Below, in pieces: positions 10,001 through 21,000 of a stretch of DNA of 24,464 bases. Both the position numbers and the translations under genes were made by a program. The notes below the pieces were generated by a model. The model did not search any database, was not told the origin of the DNA, and saw only the letters and a list, made by a program, of their open reading frames with translations. Origin of the DNA: Phoronis australis (Eukaryota > Phoronida > Phoronidae); the NCBI GenBank assembly GCA_002633005.1, contig NMRA01000073.1, positions 890,911 through 915,374 of the forward strand. The letters run 5' to 3'. Positions within the stretch are counted from its first letter, which is position 1; every line of letters starts with the position of its first letter.

Positions 10001-12123
10001 CATACAAAATTGATTAAATACACACTTGTTGTTATTAACAATCTTTATTCGTATCCTTGGAACAAAGTTCGACACTCATCAGAACATTGGTGAAGCAACT
10101 GACCAAGAGCTTAAAGACACACGATATTTTGAAACAAATTGTCATTCTTTGCAGTATTTCACACCTGCCGTGTCCCACTCTGTATATGTCTCCAGCTTTT
10201 GGTCTGTGGTGGTATTACTGCGTCATTTTATTTCCACTTGAGAATGAAACAAATGTTTTGGTACATCGTGAGTCTTTTAATCATGTCTCTTGGTCAGTTG
10301 CTATAGTACAGTATTGCACGTATTTGGCCAAATACCATCACAGACTTGTAGATAAGGTCCTACCATAACCTTAAGATGATTTTTATACAGGCAAGTACTA
10401 AGCTGGTTCTATTTCATGCTTAGGAATGTTGGTGCGAACACTCCTGGAAATCAAACGGAAGACATTCTATCCAGAGACGCCTCGTCTGGCTTTCCTGTCC
10501 AATCAAAAAGTAAATATTTTTTTTTCTCGAATGGTTATGCACAACCTGTTTAAAATGTTTCGTTTTGTGTTATCAAAATGATATCAGTTTCAGCGCACAG
10601 ATGATCTAAAATGGTTTGTATTTAAAGTAATGTTGCTCTCCATCAAAAATGACATGCAATAACGAACTTCCGGGTCTTTGCAAGACCAAAAGTTAATCAA
10701 CAAGGAAAAGTCCGAAATTAGTTTTATTACGGCAAGTGGTCTAAACACAGAAAACAAACTTTGATGGATAGCGTCTTTGTAGCAGCTTCAAATGGAATAT
10801 CGGATAGTTTTATAGTTAAATAAAATAGAAATTAATAAAAAGTCAAGACACATTTATGGCCCTCAGAAAATTCGTTAATTAGTACCATTCCGTTGTATAC
10901 TACATTACTTTTTTATTTTATTGCTCTAAACTGTTTTTTCCTGATAAGTAACTGTTGGATACAATGGTGTCGCGTGATTTCTTCAAAGCAGTTCATTACC
11001 ATCTTAAAGTAAATTTCAGTGATGAAACGGAATTGGCGATGAAATTTTTTATCCGGTTTAATGTTTACAGCAGGTGAAATCCAGGTTAATTATATTCCTG
11101 CCGATGAGAAGGATTTCTATGTGGTTTATTCGACAACACCAGGCCAGAGCTCTTGTCGAACGGTAAACGGAACGCCCTTTGTACAACTTCTCATAGAAAA
11201 GATAGACAAATATATACCGAAGGGAAGATGCATCACCGAAATTGTCAAGTCCCTGAACAAACATATGACGAAGAAACACAGTCAGTCATCCTTGGCATTT
11301 GAATCACTGAGGAAGAAAGTTGTACTACAGAACGATGTTACCGGATCTCGTCGAAGGGAAGAGGTTCCTGAATTTGACACCAACCATGTTACTTCGTCTT
11401 TGCCAAATGTAAGTTTTTTTATAAAAAAGTTATCATGATTTCACTGTCAACCACACAGATGACAATCAGCTCTTATTATTCTCAAAGTAACGTGAAATTG
11501 AAGATCACTCGCAAAATTTCAGTTACTGAGAAGTACGAGTAATCATTCGGAATCTGTTGAAAATGGCCATGTGTCCACTTGCATAGTCCTGTCAGATTTG
11601 TAGAAAGCTGTTGAGAAAATGTGGAGGAATTCGAAATGAACGTACGTTTTATTAAGTATTCGTATGCTCAACTGATTTTCTCATGTTTGCCGCGGTCTGT
11701 AAATGGTTGACGCATCGTAGGTCCAATTTGGACAGACGTGTCCAGCAAACAGGTTTATCATTGTTTGCAAGATTTCTCTTTAAGGAGTGTCCTGATACTG
11801 GAGCTACTGCAGCCACTGCGTCACAACTGGGAACCATTACCGAATACTTGGAAGTGGAAGACGACGAGCTGGTGACGACCAGCGATGCTCTGGAACAGCG
11901 CGTGCAAGAAGACATGAACCTACAAGAACCGGCAGCAAAAGCTCCTGATAGTGATTACACGGACGACAGCGAACCCGATAGCGACGATTTCAAAAAGTTA
12001 GAGTCCTTCGCTCAGCAAAAGACGAAGAGAAAAATTAAACGGAAACGCCCAGTGTTTGCTAGAGCACGCGGTCGTCCGGAATACTCTGCAACACGCGGTA
12101 GGGGCAGGATCAACCGCTGGTAG
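5068..12123 (+). CDS. Ankyrin-repeat caspase-like protease, seven exons
   Basis: Exons: 5068-7072, 8154-8210, 8523-8687, 9352-9664, 10424-10509, 11071-11408 and 11785-12123. All junctions are GT-AG and all phases agree; the sum is 3303 nt, giving 1100 residues and a stop. Residues about 30-660, all in exon 1, form about 17-18 ankyrin repeats (motifs such as GYTPLLVAC and VVKILLDAG). Residues about 708-846 are a caspase p20 with NNKTF, RRVGSD, MSHG (His792) and FVACQT (Cys835). A linker of about 30 residues with Asp860 and Asp865 precedes the p10 (877-985), which carries YSTTPGQSSCR. The last exon encodes an acidic stretch (to about 1056), a basic KRKIKRKR and an RG-rich end. Caspases are Cys proteases that cleave after Asp. 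No CARD, DED or death domain precedes this one, and the QACRG motif is altered. The ATG follows in-frame stops. Caspase assignment is firm; activity and biological role are open. Confidence 0.85.
8154..11408 (+). other. Caspase domain exons (p20, linker, p10)
   Basis: Exon 8154-8210 is a short linker. Exon 8523-8687 carries the p20 start with R735, equivalent to one of the two S1-pocket arginines. Exon 9352-9664 carries His792 and Cys835. Exon 10424-10509 is the p20/p10 linker with SRD865 before Ala, a possible self-processing site. Exon 11071-11408 carries the p10 with R905, the second S1-pocket arginine. The S1 glutamine just before Ala-Cys is Val833, and the Trp that usually precedes the p10 arginine is Cys904. 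Retention of the last intron here would end the protein after about 10 more codons, at the stop ending near 11438. Confidence 0.8.
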
Positions 12124-12334
12124 CCGTTGAAACGCCTTCTATCACTGAGTTATGGAAACTGGCACATGTGTCACACTCCATACGGCATTTTAGAACGAGT
12201 GTTCATTGCAGACGCTCATTTGGACGATGGATTTTGTGAATTAAAAAAGACTTATACAGTCAGCGCTGTTTTTGGTAGACCCGCGAATATTAAGCCGACT
12301 GATAGTTCAGTGAACAACATCGGTGAGAGAAAAC

Positions 12335-12340
12335 AATAAA
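12335..12340 (+). terminator. Poly(A) signal of the ankyrin-caspase gene
   Basis: AATAAA lies 212 nt after the TAG stop on the coding strand, a typical 3' UTR distance. No other consensus hexamer was noticed between the stop and this site. Confidence 0.6.
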
Positions 12341-13344
12341 GGTTTCGCGAAAATCGCTTTTACTTAAGTAACGGTTTAGTTCCTAACTCGAGAAAACTTA
12401 GCACGAGTTGGCTGAGACATGCTGCCAACTTGCAGATTTTTTTCTCAGTTATCTTCTCAGCTGGTTATTTTACCTTGCCAGTTACTGCGCTTGGCGTCGA
12501 AAAACTTGACACTGCACTTCCTAAAGTAACACTCCGAAAAAGTGACTGCAGGTTGAATAAACAAATAAGGGCCTGTGAAATGATACCACGCATTACCGAG
12601 GCAACACGCACACTCACACTATATGATCGCAGCACCAACACACAAGTGAAATACCAATTGTTTTCTCTGAATAGAAGTATTTCTTCAATGACAGATGGGT
12701 GCGCCCATGGATATGTGACAAAATGCTGCCGAAAACAAATATTTCACCATTTAAAAACAGAATGACCTACAGCTGATTGGGCAAATACATTGTCTTGGGG
12801 ATGTCAGGTCAAGACCATCGAGCTCGAAAAACACGAGGTGACTAAAACCAACGAAACGAGGGTCCTGAAGAGCAGCACGTTTAAATTGGGATGAGTAAAC
12901 AAAAAGGGGGCGCTTCATATAGATGGACCAAAATCAACTTGAACTCGCATCACAAAAATGACCTGAAACATAGATTTCTTAAACAGTTTCTCATGAGCAA
13001 GACTTAGGGGACCCCTTCAAACGTAACCAGTTAGGGGCTCCGTGAACACTTCCCTTTCGAAAGTCGTTTGCCCCCTCCCCCCAATACAACATTGTTAATC
13101 GGCCAGTTTGGTCACCTTGGTTACCTCAAGTTTACAGGAATTGTATATGGAATATGATGAGGATTACATCACTGAATTTCAATTTACACCAAAATTCATT
13201 GAAATCAAAATTTCTTTTTAAAAGGTTCATTTAGGCCTATAATTTACAAAAATCGTTTATGTACATGTATCAGGACTTATAGTTCGTACACTTGTAAATC
13301 AGACAGTAAAGAAAATTTGTTATCTTTAGTCATGTTCAACGTAC
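12341..13344. other. Convergent intergenic spacer, left part
   Basis: No supported gene. An open frame at 12430-12765 begins with TTG and has a hydrophobic start but no ATG, no splice support and no recognisable family. The stretch near 13010-13085 has a C-rich end that looks like degraded repeat sequence. Confidence 0.35.
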
Positions 13345-13560
13345 CATGCGCGCTCCCAGCCTGCAAAAATGGGGGGGGGGGGGCGGAATGTGGATCATTT
13401 ACTAAGATTCACGGGCACGTTCAGAGCTATGAATGGTGTATTCGCCGAATTTTGGTAGTTCTTGCTCCTTAGTAGACTTTTCTCTGTTTTCTACTTTTTT
13501 TCCGCGTTTTTGTTTCTCTTAGGCGAACTTTTTTTCCCATTTCGCCGAATGGGGGGAGGT
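13345..13560. repeat. Dispersed repeat family, copy 2
   Basis: This is the second copy of the element at 1824-2060, in the same orientation. It starts CATGCGCGCTCCCAGCCT, has a 13-base G run at 13371-13383 where copy 1 has ATGGGG, and keeps the T-rich core with TTTTTGTTTCTC and AGGCGAAC. It ends at a G-rich stretch near 13550. It is diverged from copy 1 by many substitutions and small indels. Confidence 0.55.
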
Positions 13561-15023
13561 TAATATGACTTTCCTGTACGTTGAGTTGATACGTTTTTTT
13601 TAAATCCTTGTTTTTGATGAGAAATCTTTTTGTGGGCTCCAGAAGGCATGAGCACAAATACCCTAGAGTTTACATCATGCTCAAGAAGACTATGAGTAGA
13701 GTTCATCCCGCCACGTGGGTTGTGGGGGGCTCTCCCAGCAGATCATGAGACACAAACATGACTTTAGGAGGAACACACTTTAATTACGTTAACGTGTGTA
13801 CGACTGACAATCTGAAACATGCTTGTCATAAGCATGGCAAAATGTATCCAATTTAGGGCGCCCTCTGGCGGACACCTGAAATTTTGTTTCACCATTATTC
13901 CACGCGACATATGCATAACCACATTAAATGAATTTATGTGTTCAAGTTTTGTATCACCGTTACCAACAGATAAAGTTTTGAAAAATTGCGCACATTCACA
14001 ACAATGTTTGGAGCTGTTGCCGGAAAAATGCAAAAAGTCAAATTTGGAATTCATTTTTGTTTGACATTGGCATGATTTGACCATGATGGTCTCTGATTAG
14101 ATTAACTGTTTGATTGATAGCTTCACATCACTGATAATTACTACACATTTATTTTGAAACACACAGGAAATGATGAAATGGAAACAAGAGAACACATTTC
14201 TATTCTTAATTTCGCCTACTACATTGAAATGCAACTAACAATGTATAGAAAGAAAAATATTCAGTTTTGTTCACTATTTAGCACGAAAAAGGCTAACTCC
14301 TGGGTCCCTACCACAGTAGACTATAAAACCTCGGCGTTTTAGACAACAGTCTTTTCTCTACACCTAAAGTCTAACGAGACACTTCCAAATAACTTATTAA
14401 GTGCCAGTCGAAGCTGTATGTTGTCTACTCTATGGTGCTGCCACTCTCTGGCCACTTCCAATTTATAAACACAAAAGGACAATACTGACTTAGCCCATGG
14501 TGGTTATTTAAAGTGAACAGTGAATGAGTGAAGTATAAGCTAGGACTTGAAGAAAACAACAAGTCACAATTTAGTTGGCCATGCACCCTATATACCTTCA
14601 TATCACACTACCATCTCCACAAGTCATGACAGCTGATTTCCTCTAAGCGCTGCCAAATGCATTTCAGCCTTAGCACCAACTACAGTAAATCTTGCCTCGC
14701 GCTTCCATCACCTCCTCTGCCTAACACAATTGTATCAGCAATTTCTAGAGGGAAAAACGAGACCTCAAAGAAACGCGTAGCCCTGACAGAATTTTTGATT
14801 TTTTACCATTTGTGAACAGCCCTGTGAAACCTGAAGCTGGTCCAAAAACATTTCAAATCAAAACCGCATATAGTGCTGATACAATCAGAAACTTGTGATT
14901 TTTGAACAGAACCGCTCCAGATTTTGCATTAGCTTTGGCTAAGAAGCTGGCTAATGTCTACACACATTTCAGAGGTTATTTCACCAAAATGGCCTCTCAG
15001 TTAAGATTACTCCGAAATAGTGG
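13561..15023. other. Convergent spacer and likely 3' UTR of NitFhit
   Basis: No supported separate gene. The right part should hold the 3' UTR of the minus-strand gene whose stop is at 15024. A TTTATT at 14148-14153 reads AATAAA on the minus strand, about 870 nt past that stop, and could be its poly(A) signal. A minus-strand ATG frame at 13764-14084 (106 codons) is Cys- and Met-rich, with no recognised domain and no splice partners. Confidence 0.35.
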
Positions 15024-18000
15024 TCACGTGAACAGTGTTCTCAATGTCATGGCTTCCTGGTGCATGTCTTCAGCGGATCTGAACTGGGGTGAGTTCTCTG
15101 GAAGCTCTTGCCCTTTGTCATCTTTATCGTGAGTGGCGAGCTGCAACAAAGCGGAAACACTTAATGAGCCAGCCAATCAAAAGGGTTCCATGTTAATTCT
15201 GATGACCTCGGACTAATTCTGATCATCAAACGCTTGGCCAGACTTGACCTCAAAATTTCCCAATGGACAACCACAGCTAACAATTTCCTTCAGGAAATTC
15301 TTTTAGACCTTTCGACCTCCCGCTCAAACCATTCTTTTAGGGGTGGTTCGCTTGAACTCCCCCCCCAAGCTATGAGTGAGCACCATCAGAAGTGATGTTT
15401 AAACAGGCTCACAATATAGTTCAGACTTTTCTAAGCACATACGGTGCTACCAATGCAATACAATTGACAGATCAAGTCATTCATTGACATGTTCAACACC
15501 GTTTAGTAGTCATCTACAGACACAGCTGGATAACTCACACACTAACATTGCAGTGTTTACATCAATTTGTAGTCTCAGAATGAAGTCCCCGGGTAAGTAA
15601 GAGGTTCTACCGTACGGGACATTAGTAATTAGACAAAACAAGTAATGTCTCACCAATTTCAGACATAAGATTGCGGACAAGTGAATTTTTTCATAAAGGA
15701 CATGTTGCACCAAGATAATAATCCATCAAGTTCAACTTCTGTAACCATAGCCACCAACAATGTTTTGAGAAAATATTATATTGTATTGTATTGTATTGTA
15801 TTGTATTACTTTATGATCAATCGATGCTAAGCTGACATAGTATGTCAATCAAACAAAAAGGTGTAAACTTCCCAACTCAGATTCTTTAAATGATAACCAT
15901 AGAAAGCACGGCACCTTTAAGAACAACCACGGTAGTATTACACCACGGTAGTATTACATCATCAATGATTGTACTCACTTCTTGATACACCGTATCGTTT
16001 TCATCAAAATCTCCAGGTTTCCTTGGCAACACATGTACATGAACATGCTACAAAATGTTAAGAAACACTAGGTTAAGGTAACTCACTACACTCCTTTACA
16101 GTACTATGAAAGGCAGCACTGGGAAAGGATCATGAAACGTGTGTTCGCGTTGGTTTACAGAACTAAGTAACAGACATTCCGATTGGTTGATGCTGGGAAA
16201 TGCTTAAGCATACTGCTCATCTGTTTAGAAATGCTATGTGACTTGTGACTCTTGAAACAAGGAGAAAAGACTATATCGGCAAATTCCATCCAGGGTTGTG
16301 TTTAAAGACACATTTGAGACACAAGTTGACAAGACATCAAATAAAACAACAAAACAATTCACTATACTTTCCCGGCACATTCCCAGAACACACATTTATG
16401 ACAACTTCAAAACCAAGGCATTCCCACTCATGCCAATACACAGTTCTGCTTGTTGGGCCATCATTCTTTCACAGGGTAACTCTCCTCCACAGATGGTGCT
16501 GTGACTGAGAAAAGCTAACTGACCACCTCCGTTACGAAGGATCAGATTTCAAGCAGATTGATAAATTCCGATCCTTGATAACAAAGGTAGTCTGCTAAAC
16601 CTTCCCCTCGCGGAGTTCATAAAAGCTTTCTGCAGTCCAAGGTTAAATATGATTGACTAAATAAAGCCTGTAAGGACCTATAGGACTGACAAATGCGAGG
16701 TCTTTAATGTTGAAATCTTCTATCACAAGGAATTGAAAACCTGTAGTTGGTTGACAAAAGCTTGCTATTCTAATTACAATAACAGAAAACATAAAACGCA
16801 GAGTGAATACTATTGTTAAATTTTACCTCTACGGTTTGACCAGCGTCAGCACCATCTTGTATTGCAATCGTCAGGGCTGTGGCTTTGTAATGGCGTTCCA
16901 GGACTTTGGAGACAGTCTGAGAGGTCACAAACATATCTGACACTTCATCGGGAGTAAGGTCAGCGAACTTCTTAGCTAAACGGAATGGTGAAATCAGCAC
17001 ATCTGACAAAGAGTTAAGGTCAAAACAACAATTCAAGGCCCGAGGCACAGTTACATCTCCACTGAAACTGTTTATCTGTGAATGGATTTGCAATGCAAGT
17101 TGTGATTTTGACAAAGAATGTGCACGAACACCTGTAGAGATATAGTCAGAATTGAAACAAGATTTAGTCAAAAAGAATGGTTATTTAATTGTGGTTACAT
17201 AATTTGGTGAATTTTGATGCAGCTGTTCACTATTTAAGTTTGAAAACTAATGTTGCATTTGTGTATGTTCTAACAGAAACAAGACCAGCAGTATTTCATA
17301 CTGATGAAAGTAGAAACCTAACATGGTTAATGACATAGGAGACCACGCAACAGTATGCTAAAAAGATACGTCCTGCCACCACTGGTTTCCTGTTGACAAA
17401 TGCATAGGACAGTGCCGACTTGTAGAACACGTTGTCAGATGAGATCCAGTGTTGGCCAAACTGATAGGATTCTGAGAATCTGTCTTCACAGGGAGCTGCA
17501 ATAAAATTACTTCACATTTCAGGAACTGAAAATTAGAGCTCGAAGGAATGCAATTACTTTTCATCAGACTTTCGTTAAAAAATTGAATATACGACTGGAC
17601 TGAAATTATCTTTAATTCGTGTATTAATGAATACCAGGAAGGAATAATTTTGCAATCTGATAGTGCTGGAGCCAATATTTTGCCCCTCAGAATGTTATTT
17701 GTTGCACAGTGACAAAATTTTAATGCTAAATCTCATACAATGGTATTACTTAGCCACCTTTTGTTAGTGGCGTAATTCGTCCATAGAGGTCGTGCCGGCG
17801 ATGCAATTGAAGCGGCATCTGTTGGCGAACTTTCCCAACATAGTCCAGATCAATGTGGGCGAAGCATACATCTGTCCCTTCATGGCACTGGGCTACCACT
17901 GCGCCCCATGGATCAACCACCTACACAGGTAGGTAAAGGTATTTACCACCTACACAAGCAGGTATTTTAAGGTATTTACATCTCATGGATCTGTTTATGA

Positions 18001-21000
18001 AGTAAAATATGAATAAACTCAGTTGACTATGACGCTCCCACTCTGACACATCACTGCTAAAAAATAATTTATGAAAACTATCTGCACAACCAGCAGTTAT
18101 GTACATGATTATATTTTTAGAGACCCTGTACTTTTGTTGAGGTAAGATACAGTTATTTTTCAGAAACACTTGTGAGGAGCGCAAGACAAAGTTTCTGACT
18201 TGAGCCTAAAGTAAACCCCTCTACTTATATTCGGCTGACGTTAAGCTGCTGGCTCGCAAACGCAACCTCGAGCAGACTGCATCCCAGCTGGCTGAGTTCA
18301 ATGATGGCAGCCGCCTGCTCGAAGCCGGTATTATTTATGGCCATGCTACGAAGAGTCACAAGAAGAGCCGTACCCGAGTGCTGTCTAATCAAATGCTTAC
18401 AGGCAACATCAGCCCTGGGGTTCTGCACCTTCTGCTGTCACGGGGATGGTCTGGGGAGGGGATTAATGCACCACCATATCCCCAATGATCCTGTCCGTGA
18501 CAGGTATTACAGGTATTACAGCCTAAAGTAAATTTTGCTGAAAATGGTCCCCGAGTTGCACGGTGACCTATCCCTAATAGAAATATCTGACAACATCAAC
18601 GTGAATGTTATCCAAAACACAAGTGTATGATGTGTTCAAGCTGTAATAACAATGACTTGGGGGGGACTACAGCACGTGCATGGACTGTAGGTGCCACATT
18701 TAAACCTTGATTGAGATCACGCGACTCTTATGCAATATCTCTACGCTTGCCAAAAGAACTGTCATTATCATCACTATTGTAAGTGTAATTAATACTATGT
18801 ACTATTGTTATAATTATTATTATGAGCCAGTTGTAATTATTATTAAAGAGGTAAGTGCTACCCCAGCCACTGCTATTACCAGTATGCCCTTCTCACCATA
18901 GCATGTCCGTATGAAAGTCTCTTGTCATTGTTCTTGCCAGTCTGTGCAGCGGCAATAACGTAGCACTGGTTCTCTATAGCTCGACTCCGTAATAGCACCT
19001 GTATCCGGTAATGGAAAGAAACACGTTACCACAACTTTAACTACGGGGAGTAATCGTTTCTTATGACACATGACACTATAGACTGAAGTTCACTGAATAG
19101 AGCTTCAACAAAAGACGAACCATACACTTTCTTGAACTTGTAGCAATTTTGCAATTTCAGCTTGAAGATGTAATTGCATGCTCCAAACTATGCTAATATA
19201 TAGCAGGAACTAAACAAAGTGCAATTGTATTTATTGAGCTTGCCAATGTGAAAGCAAAAATTTCTGCATATAGGTGACCTTTGAACTAATGACACTCCTC
19301 AAGGGCTCACATAGCCCGCATCATGCAGTGGAATTCCCCAGCACCACATCACCATACTTATTGGACATGGTTGTGATTTGCAGCGGAACATTTTCGTCAC
19401 GAAACTCGTTCTTAAAAACATTTCACAATTTTCAACCTACTTCATATTCACACCATCACTACATATTGCGTTTCCAACTAATTTGGCCAAGCAATCACAG
19501 AGACAAGGAATTAGCGTGCAAGTTCCACTTTAACCTAATTAGTACTGAGTGGGACTTAACCATGATGCAGACATTGATTGGCCTCTTTTAGAAGGTGTAG
19601 CATTTTAAAGGCATCACAAATGGCAGATCAATGTACTTAGGAGTCAACTTGGTAGTTGGTCATCTTGGTGACCATTGTTACTGAACACACTATAACTGTT
19701 CATAGAACAGGAAATTGGGAGTATACCGGCCACCACAAATGCTTTCACAACAATCCATTTATTTGGAAGGGTATGCGCAGAAGAGCTATCAGCTGACCTG
19801 TCTGCCTTAAGTGAATGGTAACTGAGCTGACAACTCACATGAATGATCAAAGGTGTGAAAATACAATTGAACTAACTAGCTGCTTCTTAATTTTTGTCAC
19901 ATTTCCACAACAATGAACTAGCGGCAAGATCATTTAATTGTCATCAAATTTTTACGTCTTGGCTTGAGCTGTCAGTTCCGTTACCCGTCACTAGAGGCAG
20001 ACAGGTCAACTCATATCCCTAAAATAGATGGGGTTTCAATACTATTCACATTTTATTTATCATCAGTACATACAATGTTTTTCAAAATCATGCGAATACA
20101 TTATTCCTAATAACAGATGACTCACTGTGCCACACTGGAAACGGGTCAGAATGTTGCATTGTGGAAATATTAATATCAATTTGCAAACAAATCTATCAGT
20201 AAGAGAAGGAGGTTAAAATTTGTTTTTTTCTGTTAGCCAAACTTTAGAACAGCACAGAAAGTCAGAATCACTACCAACGGGATATTTTCAAGTAGCAACG
20301 TGCTGACTGATNAAGTAAATTTTCCTGAAAATGGTCCCCGGGTTGCACGGTGACCTATCCACAATAGAAATATCTGACAACATGAACGTGAATGTTATCC
20401 AAAACACAAGTGTATGACATTTGTGTTCAAACTGTAATAACAATGACTTGGGTGGGGGGGGGACTACAGCACGTGCATGGACTGTAGGTGCCACATTTAA
20501 ACCTTGATTGAGATCATGCGAATCTTATGCAATATCTCTACGCTTGCCAAAAGAACTGTCATTATCATCTTTGTTGTCACCACTATTGTAAGTGTAATTA
20601 ATACTATGTACTATTGTTATAATCCTCATTATGTACTATTGTTATAATTATTATTATAGAGGTAAGTGCTACCCCAGCCACTGCTATTAAGTATGCCCTT
20701 CTCACCATAGCATGTCCGTATGAAAGTCTCTTGTCATTGTTCTTGCCAGTCTGTGCAGCGGCAATAACGTAACACTGGTTCTCTATAGCTCGACTCCGTA
20801 ATAGCACCTGTACACGGTAAGCGAGAGAAATGCGTTAGCACAACTTTAACTATGGGGAGTAATCGTTTCTTACGACACATGACACTATAGACTGAAGTTC
20901 ACTGAATAGAGTTTCAACAAAAGACGAACCATACACTTTCTTGAACTTGTAGCAATTTTGCAATTTCAGCTTGAAGATGTAATTGCATGCTCCAAACTAT

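Noticed and set aside
10057-10368. 103-codon plus-strand frame between caspase exons
   Set aside because: It lies in the intron between the catalytic exon and the linker exon, has no fitting splice phase and does not match any part of a caspase.
12430-12765. 111-codon plus-strand open frame with a signal-peptide-like start
   Set aside because: It begins with TTG, has no ATG near the start, no splice support, and lies past the poly(A) signal of the caspase gene; composition looks random after the hydrophobic start.
13764-14084. 106-codon minus-strand frame starting with ATG, Cys- and Met-rich
   Set aside because: No domain, no ordered cysteine pattern and no splice partners; probably chance within the NitFhit 3' region.
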